From Trebonia sp963773105 (lineage in GTDB: Bacteria; Actinomycetota; Actinomycetes; Streptosporangiales; Streptosporangiaceae), in assembly GCA_963773105.1 (NCBI GenBank), contig CAVZAA010000002.1, forward strand, positions 1,178,001 through 1,242,000: DNA of 64,000 nt, read 5' to 3'. The stretch's first letter is position 1; the number at the start of each line of letters is the position of its first letter. Shown here piece by piece: positions 50,228-59,138 of this stretch. The notes beneath the pieces are model-generated. The model was given only the letters and a program-made list of their open reading frames with translations. It was not told the DNA's origin and ran no database searches. The translations under genes and the position numbers were made by a program.

Positions 50228-51612
50228 TGGAGAATCACGCGGACCTGCTGGTCATCTTCGGCATCACCGGCGACCTGGCCCGCCGGATGACCTTCCGCGC
50301 GCTCTACCGCCTGGAGCGCCGCGGGCTGCTCGACGGCCCGATCATCGGGGTGGCCAGCGACGACATAACCACCGGGGAACTCGTCAAGCACGCCCGCGAG
50401 GCCATCGGCGACTCCGGCCAGGACGTCGACAACGCGGTCTTCGACCGGCTCGCCCGCCGGATGTCCTACCTGCACGGTGACGTCCTGGACGCCGCGCTCT
50501 ACCGCCGCCTCGCCGCGCAGGTCGGCCGCGCAAAACGGCCGCTGTACTACCTGGAGGTGCCCCCGGCCCTGTTCGGTCCCATCGTGGAGCACCTCAGCGC
50601 GGCCAGGCTCCTGCGCGAGGGCCGGGTCGCCGTCGAGAAGCCGTTCGGCCACGACCTGGCCTCGGCTCGCGAGCTGAACGACCGGCTGCACCGGCTGCTG
50701 CGCGAGAGCCAGATCCTGCGCGTTGATCACTTCCTCGGCAAGGAACCGGTCATCGAGCTGGAATATCTGCGGTTCGCCAACTTGGCGCTGGCCGAGTTGT
50801 GGGAGCGCGAGAGCGTCTCGGCCGTGCAGATCATGATGGCCGAGGACTTCGGCGTCGAGGGCCGCGGCAGGTTCTACGATTCGGTCGGCGCGCTGCGCGA
50901 CGTGGTCCAGAACCACCTGCTGCAGGTCCTGGCCCTGGTCGCCATGGACCCGCCCGTCGGCGGCACCGCCGAGGACACGCAGGATAAGAAGGCGGAGGTA
51001 TTTCGCGCCATGCCCCCGGGCGATCCGCGGCACTACGTGCGCGGGCAGTACCAGGGGTACGCCGACACCCCCGGCGTGGCCCGCGGCTCGGCCACCGAGA
51101 CCTACGTGGCGCTACGGCTGGAGATCGATAACTGGCGCTGGGCAGATGTCCCCATCTTCCTGCGGGCTGGCAAGGCGCTGCCGCACACGGTCACCGAGGT
51201 GCGGCTGCTCCTGCGTCGAACGCCCCGGCTGGCTTTCCTGCCCCAGCCGACCAGAGCCGAGCCCAACCAGGTCGTGCTGCGGATCGACCCGGACCCAGGC
51301 CTGCGGCTGCAGCTGTCCGCGCTGACCGAACAATCCTGGCGCCCCGTCCACCTGGACACCTCTTTCGTCCGCGAGCTGGGCGAACCCGCGGAACCGTACG
51401 AGCGGCTGCTGCACGCCGCGCTGGCCGGCGACCATCAGCTCTTCGCCCGGCAGGACAGCGTTGAGGAGACCTGGCGCATCGTGCAGCCGCTGCTCGGCCA
51501 TCCGCCCGTCATCCGCCCCTACCCGCGCGGATCCTGGGGACCCGACGGCGCGGAGGCCCTGGTCCGCGGTCACCCGCGCTGGCAGTCGCCGTGGCTGCCC
51601 GCCGATGGCTGA
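50227..51612 (+). CDS. zwf: Glucose-6-phosphate dehydrogenase
   Basis: This is a 461-residue enzyme from ATG 50227. It has the NADP-binding FGITGDLARRMTF (about 11-23), the substrate Lys in EKPFG (about 138) and the catalytic DHFLGKE (His168). It makes 6-phosphogluconolactone and NADPH. It is slightly shorter than the common enzyme and has a KPLP-like region, RAGKALPHTVTEV. It is translationally coupled to the HAD gene. Its 3' end overlaps the convergent membrane-protein gene by 104 nt. Confidence 0.94.
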   Translation: MENHADLLVIFGITGDLARRMTFRALYRLERRGLLDGPIIGVASDDITTGELVKHAREAIGDSGQDVDNAVFDRLARRMSYLHGDVLDAALYRRLAAQVGRAKRPLYYLEVPPALFGPIVEHLSAARLLREGRVAVEKPFGHDLASARELNDRLHRLLRESQILRVDHFLGKEPVIELEYLRFANLALAELWERESVSAVQIMMAEDFGVEGRGRFYDSVGALRDVVQNHLLQVLALVAMDPPVGGTAEDTQDKKAEVFRAMPPGDPRHYVRGQYQGYADTPGVARGSATETYVALRLEIDNWRWADVPIFLRAGKALPHTVTEVRLLLRRTPRLAFLPQPTRAEPNQVVLRIDPDPGLRLQLSALTEQSWRPVHLDTSFVRELGEPAEPYERLLHAALAGDHQLFARQDSVEETWRIVQPLLGHPPVIRPYPRGSWGPDGAEALVRGHPRWQSPWLPADG

Positions 51613-52780
51613 GCCCGTGAGACGCCGCGGCTCGTAACCGCGGACCAGCAACGGCGTCGATCTGCGTGTCCGGCTGATACGTGTAGGCCGCCTCGCGTAC
51701 GGTCTCGCCGCTCTCCAGGGCCGCGCCGAGTGCGCCGCCCTGCGTCGCGATCGAGGTGGCCAGCCAGACCAGTCTCACCTGGTCGGCCACCCCACCCGGC
51801 TGCCCGAGGACCAGGCCGAGCAGGTTGCGCGGCACCAGCAGCAGCGCCGCGGCGAACATGATCGCGAATAGCGCGAGGTACAGCGTGGCCACGCCAAGGC
51901 CGACCGTGGCCGCAGTGACGATATTGAACAAGGCGACCTGCTCGCGCGCCTCCGGGTGCGGGCTGCGCTCCCACAGACCGGTGGCGACCACGATCGTCAC
52001 GGTGATGCCGGCCACCGAGCCAAGACAGATGACCTTCAGCCGCGGCGGCACCAGATAGTGCGACAGGCGCCAGATGTCGCTGGTCACCAGCGCGAACACC
52101 CCAGCCGCGAAGGCCACGGCCAGCGCGCGCATGAGCCGCAGCGCCAGCTGCCACGGCCGGTTGGCCCGCAGCATGCCCAGCAGCAGCCAGATGTTGCTTG
52201 TGATGACCCGCGCGACAAAGCCCGCCCCGTGCTCGCCGCGCTCGGTGCGGTCGCCCAGTTCGCGCATCCCGCGGGTCACGGCCTGCGCCAGCGGAGCGGC
52301 GTCCGCCAGCGGCGCCAGGTCACCGAGTATGTGCCCGACCAGCCGCACGATCGTCTCGGCGGTGCGCTTGCGCGCCGACAGCGGGCCGAGCGCGGGCATG
52401 GACAAGACCGCGACGCCATGGGTCGCGCTGACGTGAGCAATCACCGGCCGCCGCGCGGTCTGCGGCGGTAGATCGGTCACGCACACCGCCAGGTGCCAGC
52501 CGCGCTCGAGGAGCCTCCTGCGCCCCGCCTCGATCAGCGCGCTGAGGTCGGTTGGCGGCTCGGCCAACCGGTCGGAGACGAATTCCACCCGCCACCGAAC
52601 TCCCGGCAGTTGCCCGGCGAGCCGGTGGGCGATCTCCCCGACTAGGCTCTCGGTCAGCTCCGACGCGGGTCCCGGCGAGGCCAGCGGGCCGATGACCAGT
52701 TCCGGCTGCCATGAGGTCTCAGCAGCGCTTTGCGAGCCCGGGCTCTCCGCCGCGATTCCATTAACCGCCGCGGAGGCCAT
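51509..52780 (-). CDS. Conserved membrane protein with N-terminal soluble domain
   Basis: This is a 423-residue protein. Residues 1-190 are soluble (LVIGPLASPGPASELTESLV, then VCVTDLPPQTARRPVIAHVS). Four hydrophobic segments follow (about 225-245, 250-270, 290-320, 335-355). The C-terminal 50 residues are Arg/Ala-rich and are antisense to the end of zwf, so the real protein may be effectively shorter. The pattern of a cytosolic domain plus a small helical bundle is conserved in actinobacteria, but the function is unknown. Confidence 0.75.
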   Translation of the reverse strand: MASAAVNGIAAESPGSQSAAETSWQPELVIGPLASPGPASELTESLVGEIAHRLAGQLPGVRWRVEFVSDRLAEPPTDLSALIEAGRRRLLERGWHLAVCVTDLPPQTARRPVIAHVSATHGVAVLSMPALGPLSARKRTAETIVRLVGHILGDLAPLADAAPLAQAVTRGMRELGDRTERGEHGAGFVARVITSNIWLLLGMLRANRPWQLALRLMRALAVAFAAGVFALVTSDIWRLSHYLVPPRLKVICLGSVAGITVTIVVATGLWERSPHPEAREQVALFNIVTAATVGLGVATLYLALFAIMFAAALLLVPRNLLGLVLGQPGGVADQVRLVWLATSIATQGGALGAALESGETVREAAYTYQPDTQIDAVAGPRLRAAASHGLSHRRAATATASAGDRGPGPPRRRVPRIRAGRGG

Positions 52781-52807
52781 GTTCGCCAGGTGGGCGCGCC
52801 GCCCACA

Positions 52808-53095
52808 TCACTCGGTCGGGTAGCCGGACGGGTCGTCGTGCCTGAGAGCCATGACGTCCCGGATGATGGAGTCGATGGGGCAACCCGAGCAGTCGGCATA
52901 CAGTTCCAGGAACATGTTGCCGAGCGCGGTGAGGCCGAGTACAGCCTGTTCGACCGTGCTCGCGTCGCCCTTCGCCGCCTCCGCAAGCCGCTGCGCGACG
53001 GCGCTCCGGCGCCGTGTGTCGCTGGCTGCCCGCCAGGCCGCGATGAGACGGAGGGCGAGCTGCCAGCTACGGTCGTCGGCGTTCCCGGTGGTCAT
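52808..53095 (-). CDS. Small protein with CSGCP motif, unknown function
   Basis: This is a 95-residue helical protein from ATG 53095. It has TTGNADDRSWQLALRLIAAW, a middle helix KGDASTVEQAVLGLTALG and LYADCSGCPIDSIIRDVMA. The CxxC could bind metal or form a disulfide. It is encoded 27 nt upstream of the membrane protein gene on the same strand, and the two may be an operon. No family is recognised. Confidence 0.6.
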   Translation of the reverse strand: MTTGNADDRSWQLALRLIAAWRAASDTRRRSAVAQRLAEAAKGDASTVEQAVLGLTALGNMFLELYADCSGCPIDSIIRDVMALRHDDPSGYPTE

Positions 53096-53189
53096 ATCCC
53101 CCACTCTCGCAATGTGTCGGTGCCCTGTTTTCCTTCCACCGGGCGAAATGCCAGGTGGCTGCAGGCCCGCCCGGCTACCCGATCGGCGG

Positions 53190-53605
53190 ATGGCAAAACG
53201 CCCGGTAAGCGGCCACAGGCCGTCATGCTCCACCGCGATGTGAGTCAGCTCGACCCGTGACGTGATGCCGAGCTTGCGGAACACCTGGCGGCGGTGGAAC
53301 GCGACCGTGTGCGTGCTGATAAACGGCTGGCCCGCCCCCGGCGACGGTGATGGCACCCTCGTCCAACAGCCCGAGGGAGGCCTCGGCGAGCATGAAAGGT
53401 TTCCCGCGGCGTCGGCCGCGAGCTGGATCAGCGTCGCGTCTGGAACGGCGCCGAGCACGTCGCCGATCAGGGCGATCTGGGCTTCCGCGTCAAGCGGCCC
53501 CAGGGTGATCCGGGGCCCCGTCGCCCTCGAGTCGGTCGAAGAGAAGCTCAGCGGCACCCGGGTGCGGCGGCCTGTTCTTGACGAGGGTCCGCCGACCGCC
53601 CGCAC
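53190..53605 (-). pseudogene. Decayed copy of the LAL LuxR regulator
   Basis: The frame contains GPLDAEAQIALIGDVLGAVP (ATPase middle of the 924-residue LAL), then GAGQPFISTHTVAFHRRQ and VFRKLGITSRVELTHIAVEH (LuxR HTH end). The two parts are joined by an internal deletion that removed about 700 residues, and neither the Walker motifs nor the first part of the HTH remains. It is directly downstream of the second BON gene, as the intact LAL gene is downstream of the first. Confidence 0.85.
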
Positions 53606-53618
53606 GGCAGGCGGGTCG

Positions 53619-54272
53619 CTAGGGGGAGACCACGAGATGGCTCTCCACCGCAGCGATCCCGGGCGCCGCGGCCGCTGCCGCCCTGGCCGCGCTCGCCTCC
53701 TGGATGGAGTGCACGTGCCCGTACAGCTTCGCGGTGTGGTCAGATACCTGGATGCTGATGTGGCGCGCGTCGATCTCCGCTTCGCGCTTGAAGGTCTCCT
53801 CGATCACTTGCTGGACCTTCGCCGGGCTCGCGGGCGGTCTGACCGTGATCGTGTCGATCACACCGACGACGCCGCGGACCTGGCGGACCATCCGCTCGAC
53901 TTCGCGGCGCTGGTAGTCGTAGTCGACTTCGCCGTCGAGCGTGACCCAGCCGTTCTGTACCCGGGCGTGCACCTTGCCCTCGGGGACCTGCACGTTGTTC
54001 TCCAGGACGTGCGCAATCGCGGTGGCGATACCGGAGTCGCCCCGCGGCCCGCCGACCAACTTGACCTCCAGTTCGTTGGCCACGACCTTGACTCCGTAGA
54101 CCCGCTCGGCGGCCCGGGCCGCGGCCAGCTTCTCCACGAAGGTCGGGACGCTGCCCGCCAGGGTCACCGCGCCGTCCTTGACCGCGACGCCGATGGCGTC
54201 CGGGTCCGTGATCTGCGGGTCCCAGCGCAGTTCTTCGATGACGTCATCCCTGATCTCACCGTCGGTTTTCAT
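53619..54272 (-). CDS. Triple BON-domain protein (paralog)
   Basis: This is a 217-residue protein from ATG 54272. It is the same length as and closely similar to the protein at 39987-40640, for example ELRWDPQITDPDAIGVAVKD, ARVQNGWVTLDGEVDYDYQR and ending HVHSIQEASAARAAAAAAPG. The three BON domains are intact. The second block also contains a decayed LAL gene and a STAS fragment, so it probably arose by duplication of LuxR-BON-STAS. Confidence 0.92.
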   Translation of the reverse strand: MKTDGEIRDDVIEELRWDPQITDPDAIGVAVKDGAVTLAGSVPTFVEKLAAARAAERVYGVKVVANELEVKLVGGPRGDSGIATAIAHVLENNVQVPEGKVHARVQNGWVTLDGEVDYDYQRREVERMVRQVRGVVGVIDTITVRPPASPAKVQQVIEETFKREAEIDARHISIQVSDHTAKLYGHVHSIQEASAARAAAAAAPGIAAVESHLVVSP

Positions 54273-54439
54273 CGTCTCACCTCTCGTGCGCGTTTGGTTG
54301 GCGTCATTACCAGACTGCCGCCGACGGCGCGGGCACCACATCACTCGTCTCGATAGGTCACAGCTCGCGGTGATCGCCGTCGAGTGCACTGAATCCAAGA
54401 GGGATCGATCATGTAATACTCCAGGTGTTCCGGCTCTCC

Positions 54440-54560
54440 GGAGGCACAGGTACCGCTGTCCCCGTCCTGGTCCCGAATGGGAAGAACACCCTCCATTCCG
54501 GTGAGCGTGATCATCTCCGGGTCATCGCCGACGCGGCGATCAACTCCTCGTCGGACACGT
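54440..54560 (-). pseudogene. Remnant of a STAS-domain gene
   Basis: The minus frame reads DDPEMITLTGMEGVLPIRDQ, matching the end of the intact STAS protein (VRKIITLSGRRMLFPF). DNA identity with 41580-41665 is visible, including GCCGACGCGGCGATCA. The rest of the domain is missing. It marks the end of the duplicated block. Confidence 0.7.
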
Positions 54561-54639
54561 TGGCTTCGGCGAGCATCACCGAATCGCCCCGGTGCCAGGA
54601 CAGTGACTCGCGCAGGTCCCGCAGGAACCCGTAGTAACG

Positions 54640-55003
54640 TCACTGGCTAGTCCTCGCCCTAGTCCTAGCCTCGATCAGGAAGGGCGCGGCATCGATCCGG
54701 AATCCTGATACCCCCAGCGTGAGCCAGAACGTGGCGATCTTGCGGTTTTCCTCGCGCACCGGCGGATTGTCGGTCTTCAGGTCCGGCTCGAACCGGTAGA
54801 ACCGGTGCCGGTACCACGCGGCCGCCATCTCGTCGTAGGTCGAGGTCTCCTCCTCCACCCCGGGGAACACCATCCCCTCGAATCGGTCAGGGGGCTCGGT
54901 CGCTGACCAGACGTACCAGTCCCGGAACGGCAAGTCTGGATCGGAGCGCGCGGCCGACGTCCGCGGAGTAGATAACGCCGGTCCGGTACCAGCTGGTTAG
55001 CAT
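54640..55003 (-). pseudogene. Trehalose-synthase-like GH13 gene with internal deletion
   Basis: From ATG 55003 the sequence begins LTSWYRTGVIYSADV, the start of a GH13 trehalose synthase/alpha-amylase-like protein. It then jumps, with a frame change near 54940, to RSDPDLPFRDWYVWSATEPP, followed by EGMVFPGVEEETSTYDEMAA, YRHRFYRFEPDLKTDN and LGVSGFRIDAAPFLIEA. The missing part is about 120 residues with the first conserved GH13 regions, and the C-terminal two thirds are gone. Confidence 0.75.
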
Positions 55004-55196
55004 GCTCAGCCCTCCCGCGTATGTCAGCGAGCGATTCCAACCCAGCTTGAGAGTCGCCCAGGCGATCCGCATCACACGGTTGAGTAGTCCCGGCTGCGCC
55101 GGCGCCTCGCTCCCGCGGCCATGGTCCGGGGTTGCCTGCGGCTGACTACACGCTCTAGTGATGCGGCGCGGGCGGGTGTGTAGCATCGTCGTACCA

Positions 55197-56483
55197 ATGA
55201 CGCAGGTGCACCCTCGTGGGCGCACGGCCGACCGGCCGTGCGCCGACGGCCTGGGACAGTCGGCGAACAAGCTGACCCGGCGCGCCGCGCCTAGGGAAAT
55301 CGCGTTCTGGCTGGCCGCGTACGTGTTCGCCGCGGTCATGCTGGGCACCGCCGTGCCGGCCCCGCTGTATGCCATCTATCAGCGTCAGTGGCATTTCTCC
55401 GCGGGGATCCTCACGCTGATTTTCGCAGTCTACGCGCTGGCCGTGCTCGCGACCTTGCTGCTGGCCGGCCGGGCTTCAGACCAGGCGGGCCGGAAACCGG
55501 TAATGGCCGCAGCCATCGCCTTCAGTGCGGCCAGCGCCGTCTTGTTCATCTTCGCCGCCAGCCCGGGGTGGCTCTACCCGGCCCGGATCTTGTCGGGGGT
55601 GTCCGCCGGCCTGATGACAGGCACCGCCACCGCGGCGCTCACCGAGATGATCCGGGAATCCGCCGCACGGCGCGCATCGCTAGTGGCCGCTGCCGCGAAC
55701 ACCGGCGCCGCAGCGCTGGGCCCGCTCATGGCCGGGCTGTTCGCCGAGTACCTTCCGCAGCCGACCGTGCTCGTCTTCGAGGTTTTCCTCGGTCTTCTCG
55801 CCGCCGCGGCGCTGGCCCTCGCCTTCGTCCCTGAGACGGTGACCAGACGGGAGCGGCCGAGCCTGCGGTTCACCCGCCTCGCGGTCCCCGCGGACGGCCG
55901 GCGCGAGTTCATCGCCGCGGGAGTGGCCGCCTTCGCCGCGTACGCACTGAACGGGCTGTTCGCGTCGCTCGCACCTGGCTTCACGACCGCCATGCTCCAT
56001 CACGCCAATTACGCAGTCGCAGGTGCCGTTACCTGCATCTTCTTCGGTTCAGGCACCATCGCCGCGCTGAGCCTGGCGCGCCTCAACAGCAGGCCGGTCC
56101 TCCTGGCCGGGCTCGGAGTCTTCCCTGTCGCCCTGGCGCTCGTCGTGGCCGGGGTATCGACGGGATCCCTGGCGCTGTTCGTGATCGCCGCCGTGGTGGC
56201 TGGGAGCGCCTTCGGCGCGCTCGTCATCGGCAGCCTGTCCGCCGCTAACCGGCTGGCCCTGCCCGAGACCCGCGCGCAGGTGATCTCCAGCTATTTCGTC
56301 TTCGCTTACTCAGGCCTCGCCATCCCGATCATCGGCGTCGGTGTCGCCGCCGACCACGTGGGTGATTTCCGCGCCGTGCTCGGCTGCTCGATCGCGCTGG
56401 CCGTGCTGTGTGCGCTGTCGGGCGCCGGCATCTCCGGCGGCGGCCGCGCCGGATGGCCGCGGACCGGCATCGGCGCGCGCTGA
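55197..56483 (+). CDS. MFS transporter
   Basis: This is a 428-residue protein from ATG 55197. It has twelve predicted membrane helices, starting with REIAFWLAAYVFAAVMLGTA. The motif-A loop is LLLAGRASDQAGRKPVM, and GLMTGTATAALTEM and ANTGAAALGPLMAGLFAEYL are typical of efflux-type MFS members. The substrate is unknown. It is isolated between the trehalose-synthase remnant and the decayed region before cydA. Confidence 0.88.
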   Translation: MTQVHPRGRTADRPCADGLGQSANKLTRRAAPREIAFWLAAYVFAAVMLGTAVPAPLYAIYQRQWHFSAGILTLIFAVYALAVLATLLLAGRASDQAGRKPVMAAAIAFSAASAVLFIFAASPGWLYPARILSGVSAGLMTGTATAALTEMIRESAARRASLVAAAANTGAAALGPLMAGLFAEYLPQPTVLVFEVFLGLLAAAALALAFVPETVTRRERPSLRFTRLAVPADGRREFIAAGVAAFAAYALNGLFASLAPGFTTAMLHHANYAVAGAVTCIFFGSGTIAALSLARLNSRPVLLAGLGVFPVALALVVAGVSTGSLALFVIAAVVAGSAFGALVIGSLSAANRLALPETRAQVISSYFVFAYSGLAIPIIGVGVAADHVGDFRAVLGCSIALAVLCALSGAGISGGGRAGWPRTGIGAR

Positions 56484-56983
56484 CCGGTGGTCAGATTTTC
56501 TAGGCCGCCGCCACATCGTCATCGACGCTGAGCAGGACTCCCGCCGGGTGTCGGCACGCTCCACCGTGCGGTGCGCCTGTGCCACATCGTGCCCGCACGG
56601 TGCGGGAAAAGCACCACGCATCCGGATGGGTGTGCACCGCTGTGAGGGCCGGCGCGATTTCGTGACAGCCGCGAGGACTATCCAGGTTGAGGGCGTGGCC
56701 GTATCCCCTCATGGGAAGCTGGCGCCGGCGTGTACCTCCGTCCGGATAGTGAGACGCGCGGCCCGCCCTGGGCTCGAGCCTCCCGGCCGGTCCAACGGGC
56801 CTGGCCGATTGGCCTCCGGCCATCTGCTCAACGTCCAGTTCTGGACCAGGGTTCTAGCCGAGCGGGTGATGCGGCCATCCGAGCCACCCTGCACTCTTGC
56901 GGGAAGGCTCCAAGAGTCCGGCGCAGTATCGGCGGATGTTAACGGCATTGGCTGCAGCTCGGACACGATGAAGAAGGTGCGGC
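56484..56983. other. Region without recognisable genes
   Basis: Between the MFS gene and the repeat unit I find only overlapping short frames on both strands with no family features and no good ribosome-binding sites. A CCCGC/GCGGG hairpin near 56592 is the only local structure. Confidence 0.45.
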
Positions 56984-57331
56984 ATGCTGTGGTTCTTTGC
57001 CGTCGCGGCGGCGATTGGGGCAGCCCTCTGGGGCGCCGTCCGAATCGAGCCAGGCGGCCCCGGGCCGGTGTCTGCCGGCGACAGCGGTCCCGGGCCCGCA
57101 GGGAAGGCGCCAGGCTGCCAGGCCCGGAGGCGAATGCCCGCCGGGCGGTGCGGGGACCTGCCGGGTGGCAGGCGGTCGCGCATGCCACCCGGCGCCCGCT
57201 CCGCCGTCGTGCATCGCCGCGGGCAAGCCAGCGGTCGCAGGTGCCGGCGGCTAAGCCGGTGTGCGCCCCGGCCTATTGGCTGTCCGCGGACGGCTGCACG
57301 GCAACGCGTGTCAACTCGACCCGGGACTTGA
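56984..57331 (+). CDS. Small ORF in a repeated region (low confidence)
   Basis: This 115-residue ORF starts MLWFFAVAAAIGAALWGAVR, a clear membrane helix, then RIEPGGPGPVSAGDSGPGPA and a Gly/Arg-rich tail. A second copy at 62325-62651 keeps the same frame for about 60 residues (RIERGPGPVHGGDSGPG, ARSAVVHRGGKPAS), despite many base changes. That conservation suggests a coding past, but the composition is odd and it is antisense to LuxR remnants. Confidence 0.3.
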   Translation: MLWFFAVAAAIGAALWGAVRIEPGGPGPVSAGDSGPGPAGKAPGCQARRRMPAGRCGDLPGGRRSRMPPGARSAVVHRRGQASGRRCRRLSRCAPRPIGCPRTAARQRVSTRPGT

Positions 57332-57357
57332 TGCCGAACTTACGGGATATTTGCGCA
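57030..57357. repeat. Imperfect repeat, copy 1 (pairs with 62325-62651)
   Basis: About 330 bp from GGGGCGCCGTCCGAATCGAG to the LuxR remnant is similar to 62325-62651 in the same orientation. Both copies run from the small GDSGPG-encoding frame into a LuxR HTH remnant on the other strand. The 5.3-kb spacing brackets the cyd, WhiB and conserved 118-residue genes. Confidence 0.65.
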
Positions 57358-57417
57358 GGTGATGGAGAAGACATGCACGCTGAGGAACATCTGGCCCGCG
57401 ACCTGCTGAGGCAACCA
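57280..57417 (-). pseudogene. Remnant of a LuxR helix-turn-helix
   Basis: The minus strand reads QVAGQMFLSVHVFSITCA, then after a frameshift RKFGIKSRVELTRVAVQ and a stop. This matches the last 40 residues of the LuxR proteins (QVANRVFLSAHTVAFHLRHI, KLGITSRVQLARIALEQ). All upstream parts are missing. Confidence 0.7.
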
Positions 57418-57541
57418 CTAGCTGGATGAAGGATGTGGGTGGGTGTTGGACGAGAGACGCTGACCAGGGAAGCAAGGCACGCTCGCCACGGGGCCGCAGG
57501 AGCGTTTGTATACCCTCATTCCCAGCGGAGGCAATCAGGTC

Positions 57542-58780
57542 ATGATCATGGAGATGCTCTCCCGCTGGCAGTTCGGCGTCACGATCACTTATCACTTCTT
57601 GTTCGTGCCGCTGACCATCGGCCTGGCGTTGCTGGTGGCAGTGATGCAGGTGCTCGCCTACCGGCGGCGGGATGAGACCTGGGACCGGCTCGCCCGGTTC
57701 TTCGGCGCGCTGTTTCTCATCAACTTCGCCATGGGCATCGTTACCGGCATCGTCCAGGAGTTCCAGTTCGGCATGAACTGGTCGAACTACTCGGTCTTCG
57801 TGGGCAACATCTTCGGCGCGCCGCTGGCCTTCGAAGGGCTGCTCGCGTTCTTCGCCGAGTCCACGTTCGTCGGGCTTTGGGTATTCGGCCGTAACCGGCT
57901 TCCCGCGCTGGCGCATACGATATCCATCTGCCTGGTCAGCCTGGGCACCGTTGTGTCCGCGTTCTTCATCCTCACCGCTAACGCCTGGATGCAGCACCCG
58001 GTCGGCTACCGCATCACCGGGGGTAAGGCGGAGCTCACCGACTTCTGGGCGGTGCTGGGGAACTCGACGCTGTGGGCTGAGTTCTCGCATACCGTGCTAG
58101 CCGCCTTCGTGACCGGCGCGATATTCGTGCTCGGTGTCTCGGGATGGCAGCTGTTGCGGGGCGGGGAAGCGGCGGCCTTCACCCGGTCCGCTCGGCTGTC
58201 GGCCGCCGTGGCGCTCGTATGCACGATCCTGGTGATTGTCACCGGCGACATCCAGGCCAGGCTGATGGACACCCATCAGCCGATGAAGATGGCGGCGGCC
58301 GAGGCGGTCTACAACTCCAGTAACGGCGCCAGCTTCTCGCTGCTGACCATCGGGAACCTGTCCGGCCAGCCGGTCTTCCAGATCCGGATACCGCATCTGC
58401 TCAGCCTCATCGCCACCTTGTCATGGAACGGCCGAGTCGATGGCATCACCCAGGTCCAGCAGGCCGAGGCCGCGCGTTACGGGCCAGGCAGCTACGTGCC
58501 GGTGCTGTGGGTCACCTACTGGGGCTTCCGGATCATGGTCGGGCTCGGCTTCCTGATGCTCGTCGTGTCCGCGTGGTCGCTATGGCGCTCCAAGCGCGGG
58601 GGCAAGCCTTTCGAGCTGGGGCGCTGGACGCTCTGGGTCCTGGTGGCCTGCATCGCCGCCCCGTTCCTGGCCAACACGGCCGGCTGGCTGTTTACCGAGA
58701 TGGGACGTCAGCCCTGGATCGTCTACGGCCTGATGAAGACCGGGGCGGCCGCCTCTCCCACCGTCTCGGCCACGGTGCCT
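57542..58780 (+). CDS. cydA: Cytochrome bd oxidase subunit I, C-terminally truncated
   Basis: About 413 recognisable residues from ATG 57542, with GGAGG ten nt before. The heme ligand His18 (TITYHFLFVP), the second heme His in AEFSHTVLAAF, the quinol-site region and MGRQPWIVYGLM with the Met ligand are present. The normal protein would continue about 60-70 more residues with a last helix. Here the sequence passes straight from SPTVSATV into a CydD fragment in another frame. cydB is absent. The frame stays open to 60865, but the product past this point would be nonsense until CydC. Confidence 0.85.
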
Positions 58781-58787
58781 GCCGCAG

Positions 58788-59138
58788 GGCCTGCACACGC
58801 CGCTCAGCGAATTCAGCGCTCCGCTGAGCCTGGGGGAGCGCCGCAGGCTGGCCGTGGCCAGGAGCCTGGCCGGGCCCCGCCCGCGGCTGTGGCTGCTGGA
58901 CGAGCCGACGTCCGACCTGGACGCGGTCAGCGCGCGGCGGTTGGTGACGGAGCTCAGCAGGATTACCGAAGGCGTGACGGCGGTCATCGCCACTCACGAC
59001 CCGGCGGCCATGGTCCTCGGCCAGCGGACGATCGAACTGCGCCACGGCCGCATTCACCGTCCTCCGGGCAAGCCGCACCGGCATGGCCAGCCGCACAGCC
59101 GCGGGAGGACCTCGGCTACCCGGGTCGGCGCCGGGTGA
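58788..59138 (+). pseudogene. cydD: CydD C-terminal fragment (ABC ATPase end)
   Basis: The frame reads GLHTPLSEFSAPLSLGERRR, LAVARSLAGPRPRLWLLDEP (signature and Walker B) and ATHDPAAMVLGQRTIELRHG (H-loop). This is the last part of an ABC exporter ATPase, most like CydD. The membrane domain, Walker A and Q-loop are missing because the preceding DNA has been deleted. Its stop overlaps the cydC start (GTGA). Confidence 0.75.
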
